Positions 1 through 6,705 of a DNA stretch of 8,929 bases are shown here, piece after piece. Source of the DNA: an uncultured Clostridiaceae bacterium (GTDB taxonomy: Bacteria > Bacillota > Clostridia > Lachnospirales > Lachnospiraceae); contig CATLIJ010000091.1 of assembly GCA_949948825.1 (NCBI GenBank), forward strand, positions 1 to 8,929, in the 5' to 3' direction. The notes below the pieces were generated by a model. The model saw only the letters and a list, made by a program, of their open reading frames with translations, searched no databases and was not told the DNA's origin. A program made the translations under genes and the position numbers. The first letter of the stretch is position 1. Each line of letters starts with the position of its first letter.

Positions 1-92
1 GACCCCTTGAAGACGACGAGGTAGATAGGGCAGAGGTGGAAGCACAGTAATGTGTGGAGCTGACTGTTACTAATAGGTCGAGGGCTTAACCT
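1..92 (+). rRNA. 23S ribosomal RNA, 3' end (partial)
   Basis: The window opens inside the last part of a 23S rRNA gene. The stretch at 67-91, containing CTAATAGGTCGAGGGCTTAA, is the highly conserved 3'-terminal 23S sequence. Its last bases normally pair with the 5' end of the molecule, so the mature end is placed at about 91-93. The gene continues upstream of the window. It is the start of a visible rRNA-tRNA transcription unit that ends at the terminator at 460-499. Only 95 bases separate it from tRNA-Asn, too few for a 5S gene of about 115-120 bases. Confidence 0.95.
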
Positions 93-187
93 GAAAAGGT
101 CGGAGGGAAGCAGGTAAAGCTGCGAGAGAGATTCGGATGAGTTCAATATGTGGTTTTGAGGGTATGTGTGCCTTCTGTTTTAAACAT

Positions 188-260
188 TCCTCGATAGCTC
201 AGTCGGTAGAGCACGCGGCTGTTAACCGCGCTGTCGTAGGTTCAAGTCCTACTCGGGGAG
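188..260 (+). tRNA. tRNA-Asn (GTT anticodon)
   Basis: A complete cloverleaf of 73 bases is visible. The acceptor strands are 188-194 and 253-259, with discriminator G260. The anticodon stem CGCGG/CCGCG (214-218/226-230) encloses loop CTGTTAA with anticodon GTT at 221-223. The T arm carries the GTTCAAGTC motif. CCA is not encoded, so it must be added after transcription. It is the first tRNA of a three-tRNA run behind the 23S gene. Confidence 0.97.
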
Positions 261-290
261 TTTTTCGCATATAATATATTGTGCGGCCCC

Positions 291-362
291 GGCCCCATGG
301 TCAAGCGGTTAAGACATCGCCCTTTCACGGCGGTAACACGAGTTCGAATCTCGTTGGGGTCA
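291..362 (+). tRNA. tRNA-Glu (TTC anticodon)
   Basis: A complete 72-base cloverleaf. The acceptor GGCCCCA (291-297) pairs with TGGGGTC (355-361), with one G-T pair and discriminator A362. The anticodon stem is 317-321/329-333 and the loop CTTTCAC carries anticodon TTC at 324-326. The T loop has GTTCGAATC. CCA is not encoded. It lies 30 bases after tRNA-Asn in the same transcription unit. Confidence 0.97.
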
Positions 363-377
363 CTATAAAGTAAATAT

Positions 378-448
378 GGCGACATAGCCAAGCGGTAAGG
401 CATGGGTCTGCAACACCCTGATCACCAGTTCAAATCTGGTTGTCGCCT
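378..448 (+). tRNA. tRNA-Cys (GCA anticodon)
   Basis: A complete 71-base cloverleaf. The acceptor GGCGACA (378-384) pairs with TGTCGCC (441-447), with discriminator T448, the expected identity base U73 for tRNA-Cys. The anticodon loop CTGCAAC (408-414) carries GCA at 410-412. The T arm ACCAG/CTGGT is intact. The top pair of the anticodon stem (403/419) is a T-T mismatch and the other four pairs are normal. CCA is not encoded. It is the last tRNA before the operon terminator. Confidence 0.96.
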
Positions 449-459
449 CTCATTGAGAG

Positions 460-499
460 TTCCAGAAACCTTGTAAAATCAAGGCTTCTGGAATTTTTT
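460..499 (+). terminator. Intrinsic terminator of the rRNA-tRNA operon
   Basis: TTCCAGAA (460-467) pairs with TTCTGGAA (486-493), and CCTTG (469-473) with CAAGG (480-484). This gives a 13-bp stem with one A/C mismatch, a 6-base loop and then six Ts. The T run lies only on the plus-strand side, so it mainly stops the rRNA-tRNA transcript. It sits 20 bases before the convergent end of the PepSY gene. Confidence 0.93.
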
Positions 500-518
500 A
501 CAGGTCTGAACTTAAATA

Positions 519-1355
519 TTAATCATAAATACTTTCTACATCCCAATCAACGATTCGACCGGTAGCCACATCCATCTCAAATTCATATTCCAGTGTATTG
601 TAGTAAAATTCGCCTTTGAAAATAAGACGTCCATCATCATGTTCCTTATAAACAGGTCCCCAGGTAACTTGATTGTCATTCAGGTTTGCTTTTTTCAGTG
701 CTGCAGCTTTGGCCTCCTCCAAAGTAAGCGGGGTGCTGGCGGACTCCTTCTGTTTTTTATTTTCAGAGGTGTTGGGGGCTTTTTGTGTGTTTTTTAAGAC
801 AGCATCCTGACGGGCATATGCACTGTCTGCATCAAAATCCCAGGCAAGGATTTCTCCGGTTTTTGCATCCAGGTCATAGTCATATTTCTGGTAAGTGTCT
901 GTGTAGAACTCAATTTCATAAATTTTTATGCCATCATCCCAATCTGTCTTTTCTTTCAGAAAAGATACCTGCTCTGGTTGAAGGCCAGCGTCTTTTATTG
1001 CAGTTTCTTTGGCTTGATCCATGGTGATTTCTTTGCCGCTATTATTGCCATTTAAAGGGCGGGATTTCTTTTCGTAATCTGCGGCCAAAATGGTTCCGTT
1101 TTCAGTTAAAATCTCATAGTCGTATTCATCATAGGCTTTTGTCATAAATTCTACATTATAAATCTGCTGGCCTTTTTCATAATCTAATTCAGAATAGATA
1201 TAAGATACATCATCAGATTTTACGCCAGCATGATCTAAGGCGATAGATTTGGCCTTTTCTTCTGTAATCTGGTCAGCAAAGACATTTGTTGTGAGCAATG
1301 CAGCCAGAAGCCCGGTGGTAAGGGCAAGTGAAAAAAGAGAAAGCTTCTTTTTCAT
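519..1355 (-). CDS. Secreted protein with three PepSY domains
   Basis: The product is 278 residues. It starts with a typical signal peptide: KKK at residues 2-4, a hydrophobic core, and a likely cleavage after VFA (residue 27). Three tandem PepSY repeats follow at about 28-96, 108-176 and 208-274. Each begins with a (E/D)xAKxxAL-like helix and ends in a Y(D/E)(Y/F)(D/E)hxxxTGxIhxxD strand pair. Repeats 2 and 3 are separated by a Lys/Ser/Asn-rich linker (about 180-207). PepSY domains are found in propeptides of secreted peptidases and in stand-alone envelope proteins, where they are proposed to inhibit proteases; the role of this protein is not known. No lipobox is seen, so it is probably released or wall-associated. 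AGGAGG (minus strand, 1365-1370) lies 9 bases before ATG. A TATAAT sits at 1407-1412 on the minus strand but has no convincing -35. It is transcribed alone and convergent with the rRNA operon. Confidence 0.92.
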   Translation of the reverse strand: MKKKLSLFSLALTTGLLAALLTTNVFADQITEEKAKSIALDHAGVKSDDVSYIYSELDYEKGQQIYNVEFMTKAYDEYDYEILTENGTILAADYEKKSRPLNGNNSGKEITMDQAKETAIKDAGLQPEQVSFLKEKTDWDDGIKIYEIEFYTDTYQKYDYDLDAKTGEILAWDFDADSAYARQDAVLKNTQKAPNTSENKKQKESASTPLTLEEAKAAALKKANLNDNQVTWGPVYKEHDDGRLIFKGEFYYNTLEYEFEMDVATGRIVDWDVESIYD

Positions 1356-1547
1356 AATGTTAAACCTCCTAAATAGAAATTCTGCTTAAAAACAGGAACA
1401 GACAATATTATAATATCGTAAAATCAAGAAAAAATCATTCAATATTTTATTACTTTTTCGTAAGAAATATGAGAAATTTCCAAATATATAGTGAAACATC
1501 CAATAGATTATGATAGAATAACCATGTTAATGGACTCAAGGAATTTT

Positions 1548-1576
1548 TTGACAGAACTGGTATTTTTTATTGTAAT
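1548..1576 (+). promoter_or_regulatory. Sigma-A promoter for the DUF362-aat-ddh cluster
   Basis: A perfect -35 TTGACA (1548-1553), a 17-base spacer and -10 TGTAAT (1571-1576, 5 of 6 consensus) predict a transcript start near 1583. That is 16 bases before the ATG at 1599. The promoter lies inside the longer reading frame that begins with GTG at 1491, which argues that this longer frame is not the translated one. Confidence 0.8.
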
Positions 1577-1598
1577 ATATTTACGAAGGGAAGGTAAG

Positions 1599-2702
1599 AT
1601 GAATAAAAAGGATATAATTCTCATTTACGGAACTGATTATAAAAATATGGCAAAGCGTGTGTTGGAACAGGCGGATGTGGCAGAGGATATAGGGGACAGA
1701 AATAAAAGGATTGCATTAAAACCAAATCTGGTTACAGCAAGGGAGCCATCTGGCGGAGCTACTACTCACAGTGAGCTGCTGGCTGGAGTTATAGAGTATT
1801 TGCAGGAAAAAGGGTTTCATGATATTACCATTATGGAGGGGTCATGGGTAGGGGATCAGACAGAATATGCTTTTCGGACGGCTGGATATGATAAGGTGTG
1901 CAAACAGTATCATGTACCTTTTGTGGATCTTCAAAAAGATTCTTCAACAGAGTATCAGGCGGCTGGAATGAAGATTCGTTTGTGTGATCAGGCGGCAGCA
2001 GTAGATTATATGATTAATATGCCGGTGCTGAAGGGGCATTGCCAGACGATAGTTACTTGTGCTTTGAAAAATAATAAGGGAGTAATTCCGAATTCGGAAA
2101 AGCGCCGTTTTCATACATTAGGATTGCATAAGCCTATTGCTCATTTGAATACCATTGCACGAAATGATTTTATTTTAGTGGATAATATTTGTGGAGATTT
2201 GGATTTTGAGGAAGGGGGGAATCCGGTGGTGATGAACCGGGTTCTTGGATTTAAAGATCCGGTTTTATGTGATGCATTTGTGTGTGATTGTATGGGATAT
2301 TCTGTGAAGGATGTGCCTTATATTCCATTGGCAGAGCGTTTGGGAGTGGGCAGTGCAGATATTTCGGGGGCTAATTATATTTATCTTAATGCGCCTACAG
2401 AAGCAGAGGGAGAGTTTCGCATGTCCCGGAGAGTGGAGAGTCTGGCACAATTTACAGCCCCTAAGGATGCCTGCAGTGCTTGTTATGGTTCATTGATTTA
2501 TGCATTGAATCGACTGAATGATGCGGGCATGCTGAAGAAAAAACTTCCGCCGGTTGCAGTGGGACAAGGATATCAGGGGCAGGAGGGTGAAATTGGGATA
2601 GGAAGATGCACCTCCTGTTTTCATAGAAGCCTGGAAGGCTGTCCTCCTAAAGGGGCTGCAATTACGGAATTTTTGATGGAAAATTGGAAGGAGAGAGGAT
2701 AG
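1599..2702 (+). CDS. DUF362 domain protein with C-terminal cysteine cluster
   Basis: The product is 367 residues from ATG 1599, which is preceded by a purine-rich ribosome site (AAGGGAAGG, 1586-1594). The frame stays open to GTG 1491, but that extension contains the promoter and encodes an unlikely N-terminus. The body matches the DUF362 family: KPNLV near residue 40, the THSELL segment, an EGSW loop, and the MPVLKGH and ALKNNKGVIP motifs central to this family. The C-terminus has CSAC (292-295) and CTSC plus a third Cys (337-340, 348). This resembles a metal or iron-sulfur site but is not a standard 2x[4Fe-4S] ferredoxin domain. DUF362 proteins often carry ferredoxin domains and their biochemical role is unknown. 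It is the first gene of a likely operon: the stop codon is 2 bases before the start of aat, with ddh next. Family assignment is firm and function is not. Confidence 0.9.
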   Translation: MNKKDIILIYGTDYKNMAKRVLEQADVAEDIGDRNKRIALKPNLVTAREPSGGATTHSELLAGVIEYLQEKGFHDITIMEGSWVGDQTEYAFRTAGYDKVCKQYHVPFVDLQKDSSTEYQAAGMKIRLCDQAAAVDYMINMPVLKGHCQTIVTCALKNNKGVIPNSEKRRFHTLGLHKPIAHLNTIARNDFILVDNICGDLDFEEGGNPVVMNRVLGFKDPVLCDAFVCDCMGYSVKDVPYIPLAERLGVGSADISGANYIYLNAPTEAEGEFRMSRRVESLAQFTAPKDACSACYGSLIYALNRLNDAGMLKKKLPPVAVGQGYQGQEGEIGIGRCTSCFHRSLEGCPPKGAAITEFLMENWKERG

Positions 2703-2704
2703 CT

Positions 2705-3358
2705 ATGCCTGTGTTTCGCCTGTCAAAGAAGGATATAAGCTTTCCTGATCCATGTTTAGCAGAGGAGGACGGACTTTTAGCTGTGGGCGGAGATTTGCGT
2801 CCTGAGCGGCTTTTGATGGCGTATACGAATGGTATTTTTCCCTGGTATAATCCTGGCGAGGAGATTATGTGGTGGTGTCCTCATAAGCGCTTTCTGATTT
2901 TTCCAGATAAGATACACGTGTCTCATTCCATGAAGAAATATATGAAAAAGCATAAGATTCATATTCTTTTAAACCGGGATTTTCAGGACACAATGCATCG
3001 ATGCCGGGTGAAGCGGGAGGAGGAGGGGACGTGGATTGGGGATGAGATGGAGGAAGCTTATTTTGCTCTTCATAAGAGAGGGTTTGCAGTCAGCGTGGAG
3101 GCATATGAGGATGAGGAATTGGCGGGAGGGTTGTATGGGGTTTTGATTGGGAAATGTTTTTTTGGGGAAAGTATGTTTTCGGAAAAGGAAAATGGTTCTA
3201 AAACTGCTTTGATAGTTTTTGCAAAAATGCTGGCAGAGGCTGGTTTTTGCTTTATTGACTGTCAGTTTCATACAGAACATCTGGAGAGTATGGGAGGACA
3301 GTATGTAAGCTGGAGGAAATACGAGAAGCTTTTGAAGAATACATGGAATGGATATTAA
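2705..3358 (+). CDS. aat: Leucyl/phenylalanyl-tRNA--protein transferase
   Basis: This cytoplasmic enzyme transfers Leu or Phe from aminoacyl-tRNA to proteins with N-terminal Arg or Lys, creating N-degrons for ClpS-dependent proteolysis (known for the family). The product is 217 residues, close to the usual 220-240. Family motifs in order are GLLAVGGDL (23-31), GIFPWY (43-48), IMWWCP (54-59), REEEGTWIGDEM (104-115), GGLYGV (141-146), FFGESMFS (152-159), SKTAL (165-169) and FIDCQ (183-187), which holds the catalytic Asp/Gln region of the Escherichia coli enzyme. ATG 2705 was chosen over an in-frame TTG at 2684 because AAGGAGAGAGG (2688-2698) lies before it and conserved sequence begins near it. 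It starts 2 bases after the DUF362 gene, so the two are probably translationally coupled. A matching ClpS is not in the window. Confidence 0.95.
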   Translation: MPVFRLSKKDISFPDPCLAEEDGLLAVGGDLRPERLLMAYTNGIFPWYNPGEEIMWWCPHKRFLIFPDKIHVSHSMKKYMKKHKIHILLNRDFQDTMHRCRVKREEEGTWIGDEMEEAYFALHKRGFAVSVEAYEDEELAGGLYGVLIGKCFFGESMFSEKENGSKTALIVFAKMLAEAGFCFIDCQFHTEHLESMGGQYVSWRKYEKLLKNTWNGY

Positions 3359-3417
3359 GGATTATTGAAAATTATTGGAAATCTAATGAGATGAAAGATT
3401 AAGGAGGATGATGCTGT

Positions 3418-4404
3418 ATGGGAATCAGAGTTGGAATTTTGGGATATGGAAATATGGGAAAAGGAGTGGAATGTGCGATCCGGCAAAATCCGGATTTGGA
3501 GTTAACTGCAGTGTTTACAAGAAGAAATCCGGCGGAGCTGAAGATTTTAACAGAGGGTGTGAAGGTATGCTCTGTGGCAGAGGCGCCTGGAATGAAGGGC
3601 GAAATTGATGTGATGATTTTGTGCGGCGGCAGCGCGACGGATTTGCCGGTTCAGACGCCGGAAATGGCGAAATATTTTAATGTGGTGGACAGCTTTGACA
3701 CTCATGCCAGGATTCCTGAACATTTTGATGCAGTGGATCAGAGTGCCAGAGAGAGCGGCCATGTGGGAATTATTTCTGTGGGCTGGGACCCGGGGATGTT
3801 TTCTCTGAACCGGCTTTATGCCAATGTGATTCTGCCGGAGGGTAAGGATTATACTTTTTGGGGAAAGGGTGTGAGTCAGGGGCATTCAGATGCGATTCGC
3901 CGGATTGCAGGGGTAAAGGATGCCAGACAATACACAATTCCTGTCAGCAGCGCTTTGGAGGCTGTGCGCAGCGGGGCAAATCCGGAGCTGAGTACAAGGC
4001 AGAAGCATACAAGGGAATGTTATGTAGTGGCAGAGCCGGGAGCTGATTTAAAGAGAATTGAGGAAGAGATTGTCCATATGCCCAATTATTTTGCGGATTA
4101 TGACACTACGGTACATTTTATCAGCGAGGAGGAGCTTTTGCGTGAGCATGGAGGGATTCCTCATGGCGGCTTTGTAATCCGGAGCGGAAAAACCGGCTGG
4201 AACACAGAGAACAGCCATATCATTGAATACTCTTTAAAGCTGGATTCCAATCCTGAGTTTACCTCTTCGGTTTTAGTGGCTTATGCAAGGGCAGCATACC
4301 GGCTGAATCAGGAAGGCCATAAAGGATGTAAGTCTGTGCTTGATATTGCGCCTGCTTATTTAAGTGCAAAGGATGGGGCAGAGCTTCGAAGAAGCCTGCT
4401 GTAA
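3418..4404 (+). CDS. ddh: meso-Diaminopimelate D-dehydrogenase
   Basis: This enzyme (EC 1.4.1.16) makes meso-diaminopimelate in one step from tetrahydrodipicolinate, ammonium and NADPH, bypassing the succinylase and acetylase routes of lysine and peptidoglycan precursor synthesis. The product is 328 residues, close to the roughly 320-330 of the family. The N-terminal Rossmann motif is GILGYGNMG (6-14). Family blocks follow: VDSFDTH (90-96), GWDPGMFS (122-129), FWGKGVSQGHSDAIRR (147-162), the IPHGG block with His249, and a C-terminal LDxNPxF(T/S)xS segment. AAGGAGG (3401-3407) precedes ATG 3418 by 10 bases; the ATGs at 3408 and 3411 are out of frame. It follows aat by 59 bases with no clear terminator or strong promoter between, so it is probably the third gene of the operon. 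Confidence 0.96.
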   Translation: MGIRVGILGYGNMGKGVECAIRQNPDLELTAVFTRRNPAELKILTEGVKVCSVAEAPGMKGEIDVMILCGGSATDLPVQTPEMAKYFNVVDSFDTHARIPEHFDAVDQSARESGHVGIISVGWDPGMFSLNRLYANVILPEGKDYTFWGKGVSQGHSDAIRRIAGVKDARQYTIPVSSALEAVRSGANPELSTRQKHTRECYVVAEPGADLKRIEEEIVHMPNYFADYDTTVHFISEEELLREHGGIPHGGFVIRSGKTGWNTENSHIIEYSLKLDSNPEFTSSVLVAYARAAYRLNQEGHKGCKSVLDIAPAYLSAKDGAELRRSLL

Positions 4405-4415
4405 GGAACTTTCCC

Positions 4416-4443
4416 TTGAAAAAACAGTGGTTTTATGTATAAT
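4416..4443 (+). promoter_or_regulatory. Sigma-A promoter for the ABC-F gene
   Basis: TTGAAA (4416-4421), a 16-base spacer and a perfect TATAAT (4438-4443) predict a start near 4450 and a leader of about 43 bases. It begins 12 bases after the ddh stop codon. No intrinsic terminator separates ddh from it, so some read-through from the upstream operon is possible. Confidence 0.8.
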
Positions 4444-4492
4444 AGAATGAGGGATTGAAGACATGAAAATATAGGAAAACAGAGGTTTAAAT

Positions 4493-6130
4493 ATGATTAG
4501 TGCGAACAATGTCACATTGAGAGTAGGTAAGAAAGCCTTGTTTGAAGATGTGAATATTAAATTCACCGAGGGGAATTGTTATGGCCTGATTGGGGCTAAC
4601 GGCGCTGGCAAATCTACATTTCTGAAGATTTTGTCCGGACAGCTGGAGCCAACCAATGGGGATGTGGTGATTTCCCAGGGACAAAGGCTGTCCTTCCTGC
4701 AGCAGGACCATTTTAAATATGATGAGTTTCAGGTGCTGGATACAGTAATTATGGGAAATCCCCGTTTGTATCAGGTTATGAAGGAAAAAGATGCCATTTA
4801 TATGAAAGAGGATTTTACGGATGAGGATGGAATCAAGGCTGCGGACCTGGAGGCGGAGTTTGCGGAGATGAATGGCTGGGAGGCGGAGTCAGATGCGGCA
4901 AATCTGCTGAACGGACTGGGTGTGGATACGGAGTTTCACTATACTCCTATGAATGAGCTGACTGGCGCTTTGAAGGTGAAGGTGTTGCTGGCGCAGGCAT
5001 TGTTTGGCAATCCGGATATTCTTCTTTTGGACGAGCCTACCAACCATTTGGATTTGGATGCGATTGCATGGCTGGAGGAGTTTTTGATTAATTTTGAAAA
5101 TACGGTGATTGTGGTTTCCCATGACCGTTATTTCCTCAATAAGGTCTGTACCAATATTGCGGATATTGATTATGGAAAGATTCAGCTTTATGCAGGCAAC
5201 TATGATTTCTGGTATGAATCAAGCCAGCTTATGGTGAAGCAGATGAAGGAGGCGAATCGTAAGAAGGAGGAGAAGATCAAAGAGCTGCAGGAGTTTATTC
5301 AGCGATTCTCTGCCAATGCCTCCAAATCAAAGCAGGCTACTTCCAGAAAGCGTGCATTGGAGAAGATTGAGCTGGACGATATTAAGCCTTCCAGCAGAAA
5401 GTATCCTTACATTGATTTTCGGCCGTTTCGGGAGATTGGAAATGAGGTTCTCAGCGTTGAGAATCTTTCTAAAACCATTGACGGGGTAAAGGTGCTGGAT
5501 GGATTGACATTTACTTTGGGAAGAGAGGATAAGGTGGCTTTAGTCGGCCCCAATGAGCAGGCAAAGACCACTTTGTTTAAGATTCTGGCAGGGGAGATGG
5601 AGCCGGATGAGGGCTCTTATAAGTGGGGACTGACTACCACACAGTCTTATTTTCCTAAGGACAACAGTGCGGAATTTGATAATGACGATACAATTGTGGA
5701 CTGGCTGACTCAGTATTCTCCTGAAAAGGATGCTACTTATGTGCGGGGATTTTTGGGAAGAATGCTGTTTGCAGGAGAGGACGGGGTGAAGAAGGTACGA
5801 GTCCTTTCCGGTGGAGAGAAGGTCCGCTGTATGTTATCAAAGCTTATGATTTCTGGTGCGAATGTGCTTATGCTGGATGAACCGACAGACCATTTGGATA
5901 TGGAGGCCATTACAGCATTGAATACAGGGATGGTTAAGTTCTCTGGCGTGCTGATCTTTTCTTCCCGTGATCACCAGATTGTGCAGACTACAGCGAATCG
6001 GATTATGGAGATTGTGAATGGACAGCTGATTGATAAGATTACTTCTTATGATGAATATCTGGCCAATGATGAGATGGCAAGAAAGCGTTTTGTCTTCTCT
6101 GTATCGGAAAAGCAGGCGGAAGATAACTAA
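4493..6130 (+). CDS. ABC-F family ATPase, YkpA/YbiT type
   Basis: This is a soluble protein with two ATPase domains and no membrane segments, 545 residues. ABC-F proteins bind near the ribosomal E site and act on stalled or idle ribosomes, and some protect against antibiotics; this subtype is a housekeeping one with poorly known substrate. Domain 1 has Walker A GANGAGKST (34-42), signature-like NELTGALKVKV (154-164), Walker B with DEPTNHLD (180-187) and the SHD switch (209-211). A charged linker follows (about 235-310, with the RFSANASKSKQATSRK segment typical of YkpA). Domain 2 has GPNEQAKTT (352-360), a canonical LSGGEKVR (438-445), DEPTDHLD (462-469) and SRD (491-493). Its Walker A has Ala instead of the Gly before Lys, the Asn of TNHLD is Asp466, and the switch His is Arg492. 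The ribosome site AGAGG (4481-4485) is 7 bases from ATG. It is transcribed from its own promoter and ends at a shared bidirectional terminator. Confidence 0.94.
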   Translation: MISANNVTLRVGKKALFEDVNIKFTEGNCYGLIGANGAGKSTFLKILSGQLEPTNGDVVISQGQRLSFLQQDHFKYDEFQVLDTVIMGNPRLYQVMKEKDAIYMKEDFTDEDGIKAADLEAEFAEMNGWEAESDAANLLNGLGVDTEFHYTPMNELTGALKVKVLLAQALFGNPDILLLDEPTNHLDLDAIAWLEEFLINFENTVIVVSHDRYFLNKVCTNIADIDYGKIQLYAGNYDFWYESSQLMVKQMKEANRKKEEKIKELQEFIQRFSANASKSKQATSRKRALEKIELDDIKPSSRKYPYIDFRPFREIGNEVLSVENLSKTIDGVKVLDGLTFTLGREDKVALVGPNEQAKTTLFKILAGEMEPDEGSYKWGLTTTQSYFPKDNSAEFDNDDTIVDWLTQYSPEKDATYVRGFLGRMLFAGEDGVKKVRVLSGGEKVRCMLSKLMISGANVLMLDEPTDHLDMEAITALNTGMVKFSGVLIFSSRDHQIVQTTANRIMEIVNGQLIDKITSYDEYLANDEMARKRFVFSVSEKQAEDN

Positions 6131-6143
6131 GAAAGAGGTATTA

Positions 6144-6192
6144 AAAAGGACGGCTTCAGTGATTTCATGGATGAAATTCTGGCCGTCCTTTT
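6144..6192. terminator. Bidirectional intrinsic terminator between the ABC-F and HPr-like genes
   Basis: AAAAGGACGGC (6144-6154) pairs with GCCGTCCTTTT (6182-6192), an 11-bp stem. The loop contains a second hairpin, ATTTCAT/ATGAAAT (6162-6168/6171-6177). A T run follows the stem on the plus strand, and a run of five Ts and an AT-rich tail follows it on the minus strand. It therefore serves both convergent genes. Confidence 0.9.
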
Positions 6193-6209
6193 CTCCTGTT
6201 CAGTACACA

Positions 6210-6455
6210 TTAGTCTTGAAAGATCCTTTCAATTTTTTCTTGTGCAGCCAGCTCGTCCGATCCATTAAAGAAAAAGATCAGAGATTTTGCACGGGCTGAC
6301 ATATCACGTATCATCTCATCGTAGCTTTTCACATTTACCCGTTTGTCATCGCATCGAATGTAGATATCACAATCAAAGGCGCTAGCCGTATGAATCAAAA
6401 ATGATATCGGCACCGGACTGTTGCGGCGGCAAGTGTCAATTTGCCTGCTAATCAT
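6210..6455 (-). CDS. HPr-like protein without the active-site histidine (Crh-like)
   Basis: The product is 81 residues, about the size of HPr (85-88). The HPr fold is recognised from TASAFDCDIYI (23-33), the KRVNVKSYDEM segment (38-48), and a C-terminal FFFNGSDELAAQEKIERI helix region. In HPr, His15 in GxHARPA takes phosphate from enzyme I; here the aligned stretch is NSPVPIS and Ser13 occupies the His15 position. The residue equivalent to Ser46, the HPr kinase site, is kept as Ser44. This combination is that of Bacillus Crh, which has Gln15 and Ser46 and acts in carbon regulation instead of sugar transport. A regulatory role is inferred, not shown. AGGAGG (minus strand, 6466-6471) is 10 bases from ATG 6455; another ATG at 6460-6462 is out of frame and only 3 bases from it. 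A long structured leader precedes the gene. Confidence 0.85.
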   Translation of the reverse strand: MISRQIDTCRRNSPVPISFLIHTASAFDCDIYIRCDDKRVNVKSYDEMIRDMSARAKSLIFFFNGSDELAAQEKIERIFQD

Positions 6456-6479
6456 ACCCCATCAACCTCCTTTTTTAAT

Positions 6480-6630
6480 AGTAACAGTTCAGACGGCGGG
6501 AAGAATGACATGAATATTGGGCGTCAAGCTCGCTTGTAAGCGAAAATTCATGCCAGTTTCCATATGAGATGAATATCCCAGCTTTTGTCCGTCGGAGACG
6601 GGCAAGAGGATGCCCATGTGAACTGCTACT
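6480..6630 (-). ncRNA. Structured RNA in the HPr-like gene leader; possible HEARO/omega-RNA-like element
   Basis: On the minus strand, the 5' arm at 6630-6619 and the 3' arm at 6491-6480 form an uninterrupted 12-bp closing helix with one G-U pair. Inside are GGGCA/TGCCC (6615-6611/6604-6600), an alternative CCGTC/GACGG hairpin (6601-6597/6593-6589), an 8-bp helix 6553-6546/6515-6508, and within it TCGCT/AGCGA with a 4-base loop (6543-6539/6534-6530). TGGG (6580-6577) could also pair with CCCA (6520-6517). There is no T run after it, so it is not a terminator. It ends 9 bases before the ribosome site of the HPr-like gene. The general look (long closing helix, GCCC and GACGGAC blocks, position directly 5' of a gene) recalls HEARO/IscB omega RNA, but this is from memory, and no IscB gene is present in the window. 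A cis-acting leader is equally possible. Confidence 0.6.
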
Positions 6631-6705
6631 TTTGATATACCCCTGGATACAAGCAAATCAATGAGTTCATAAAACGAAATACCTGTGTTACGATATTATT
6701 TTAAC

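Noticed and set aside
1491..1598. N-terminal extension of the DUF362 gene from GTG 1491
   Set aside because: A near-consensus promoter lies at 1548-1576 inside it, no good ribosome site precedes GTG, and the family similarity begins after ATG 1599.
2684..2704. TTG 2684 as the start of aat
   Set aside because: It overlaps the ribosome-site region itself; ATG 2705 has the site at a usual distance and matches the family N-terminus.
4447..4474. Two mini reading frames (MRD and MKI) in the ABC-F leader as an attenuator peptide
   Set aside because: Neither has a ribosome site, and no terminator-type alternative hairpin exists in the 43-base leader.
6634..6661. Minus-strand TTGATT-16-TATATC as the main promoter of the HPr-like gene
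   Set aside because: Its start would fall within the 5' arm of the 12-bp closing helix; the set at 6734-6706 fits the structure better.
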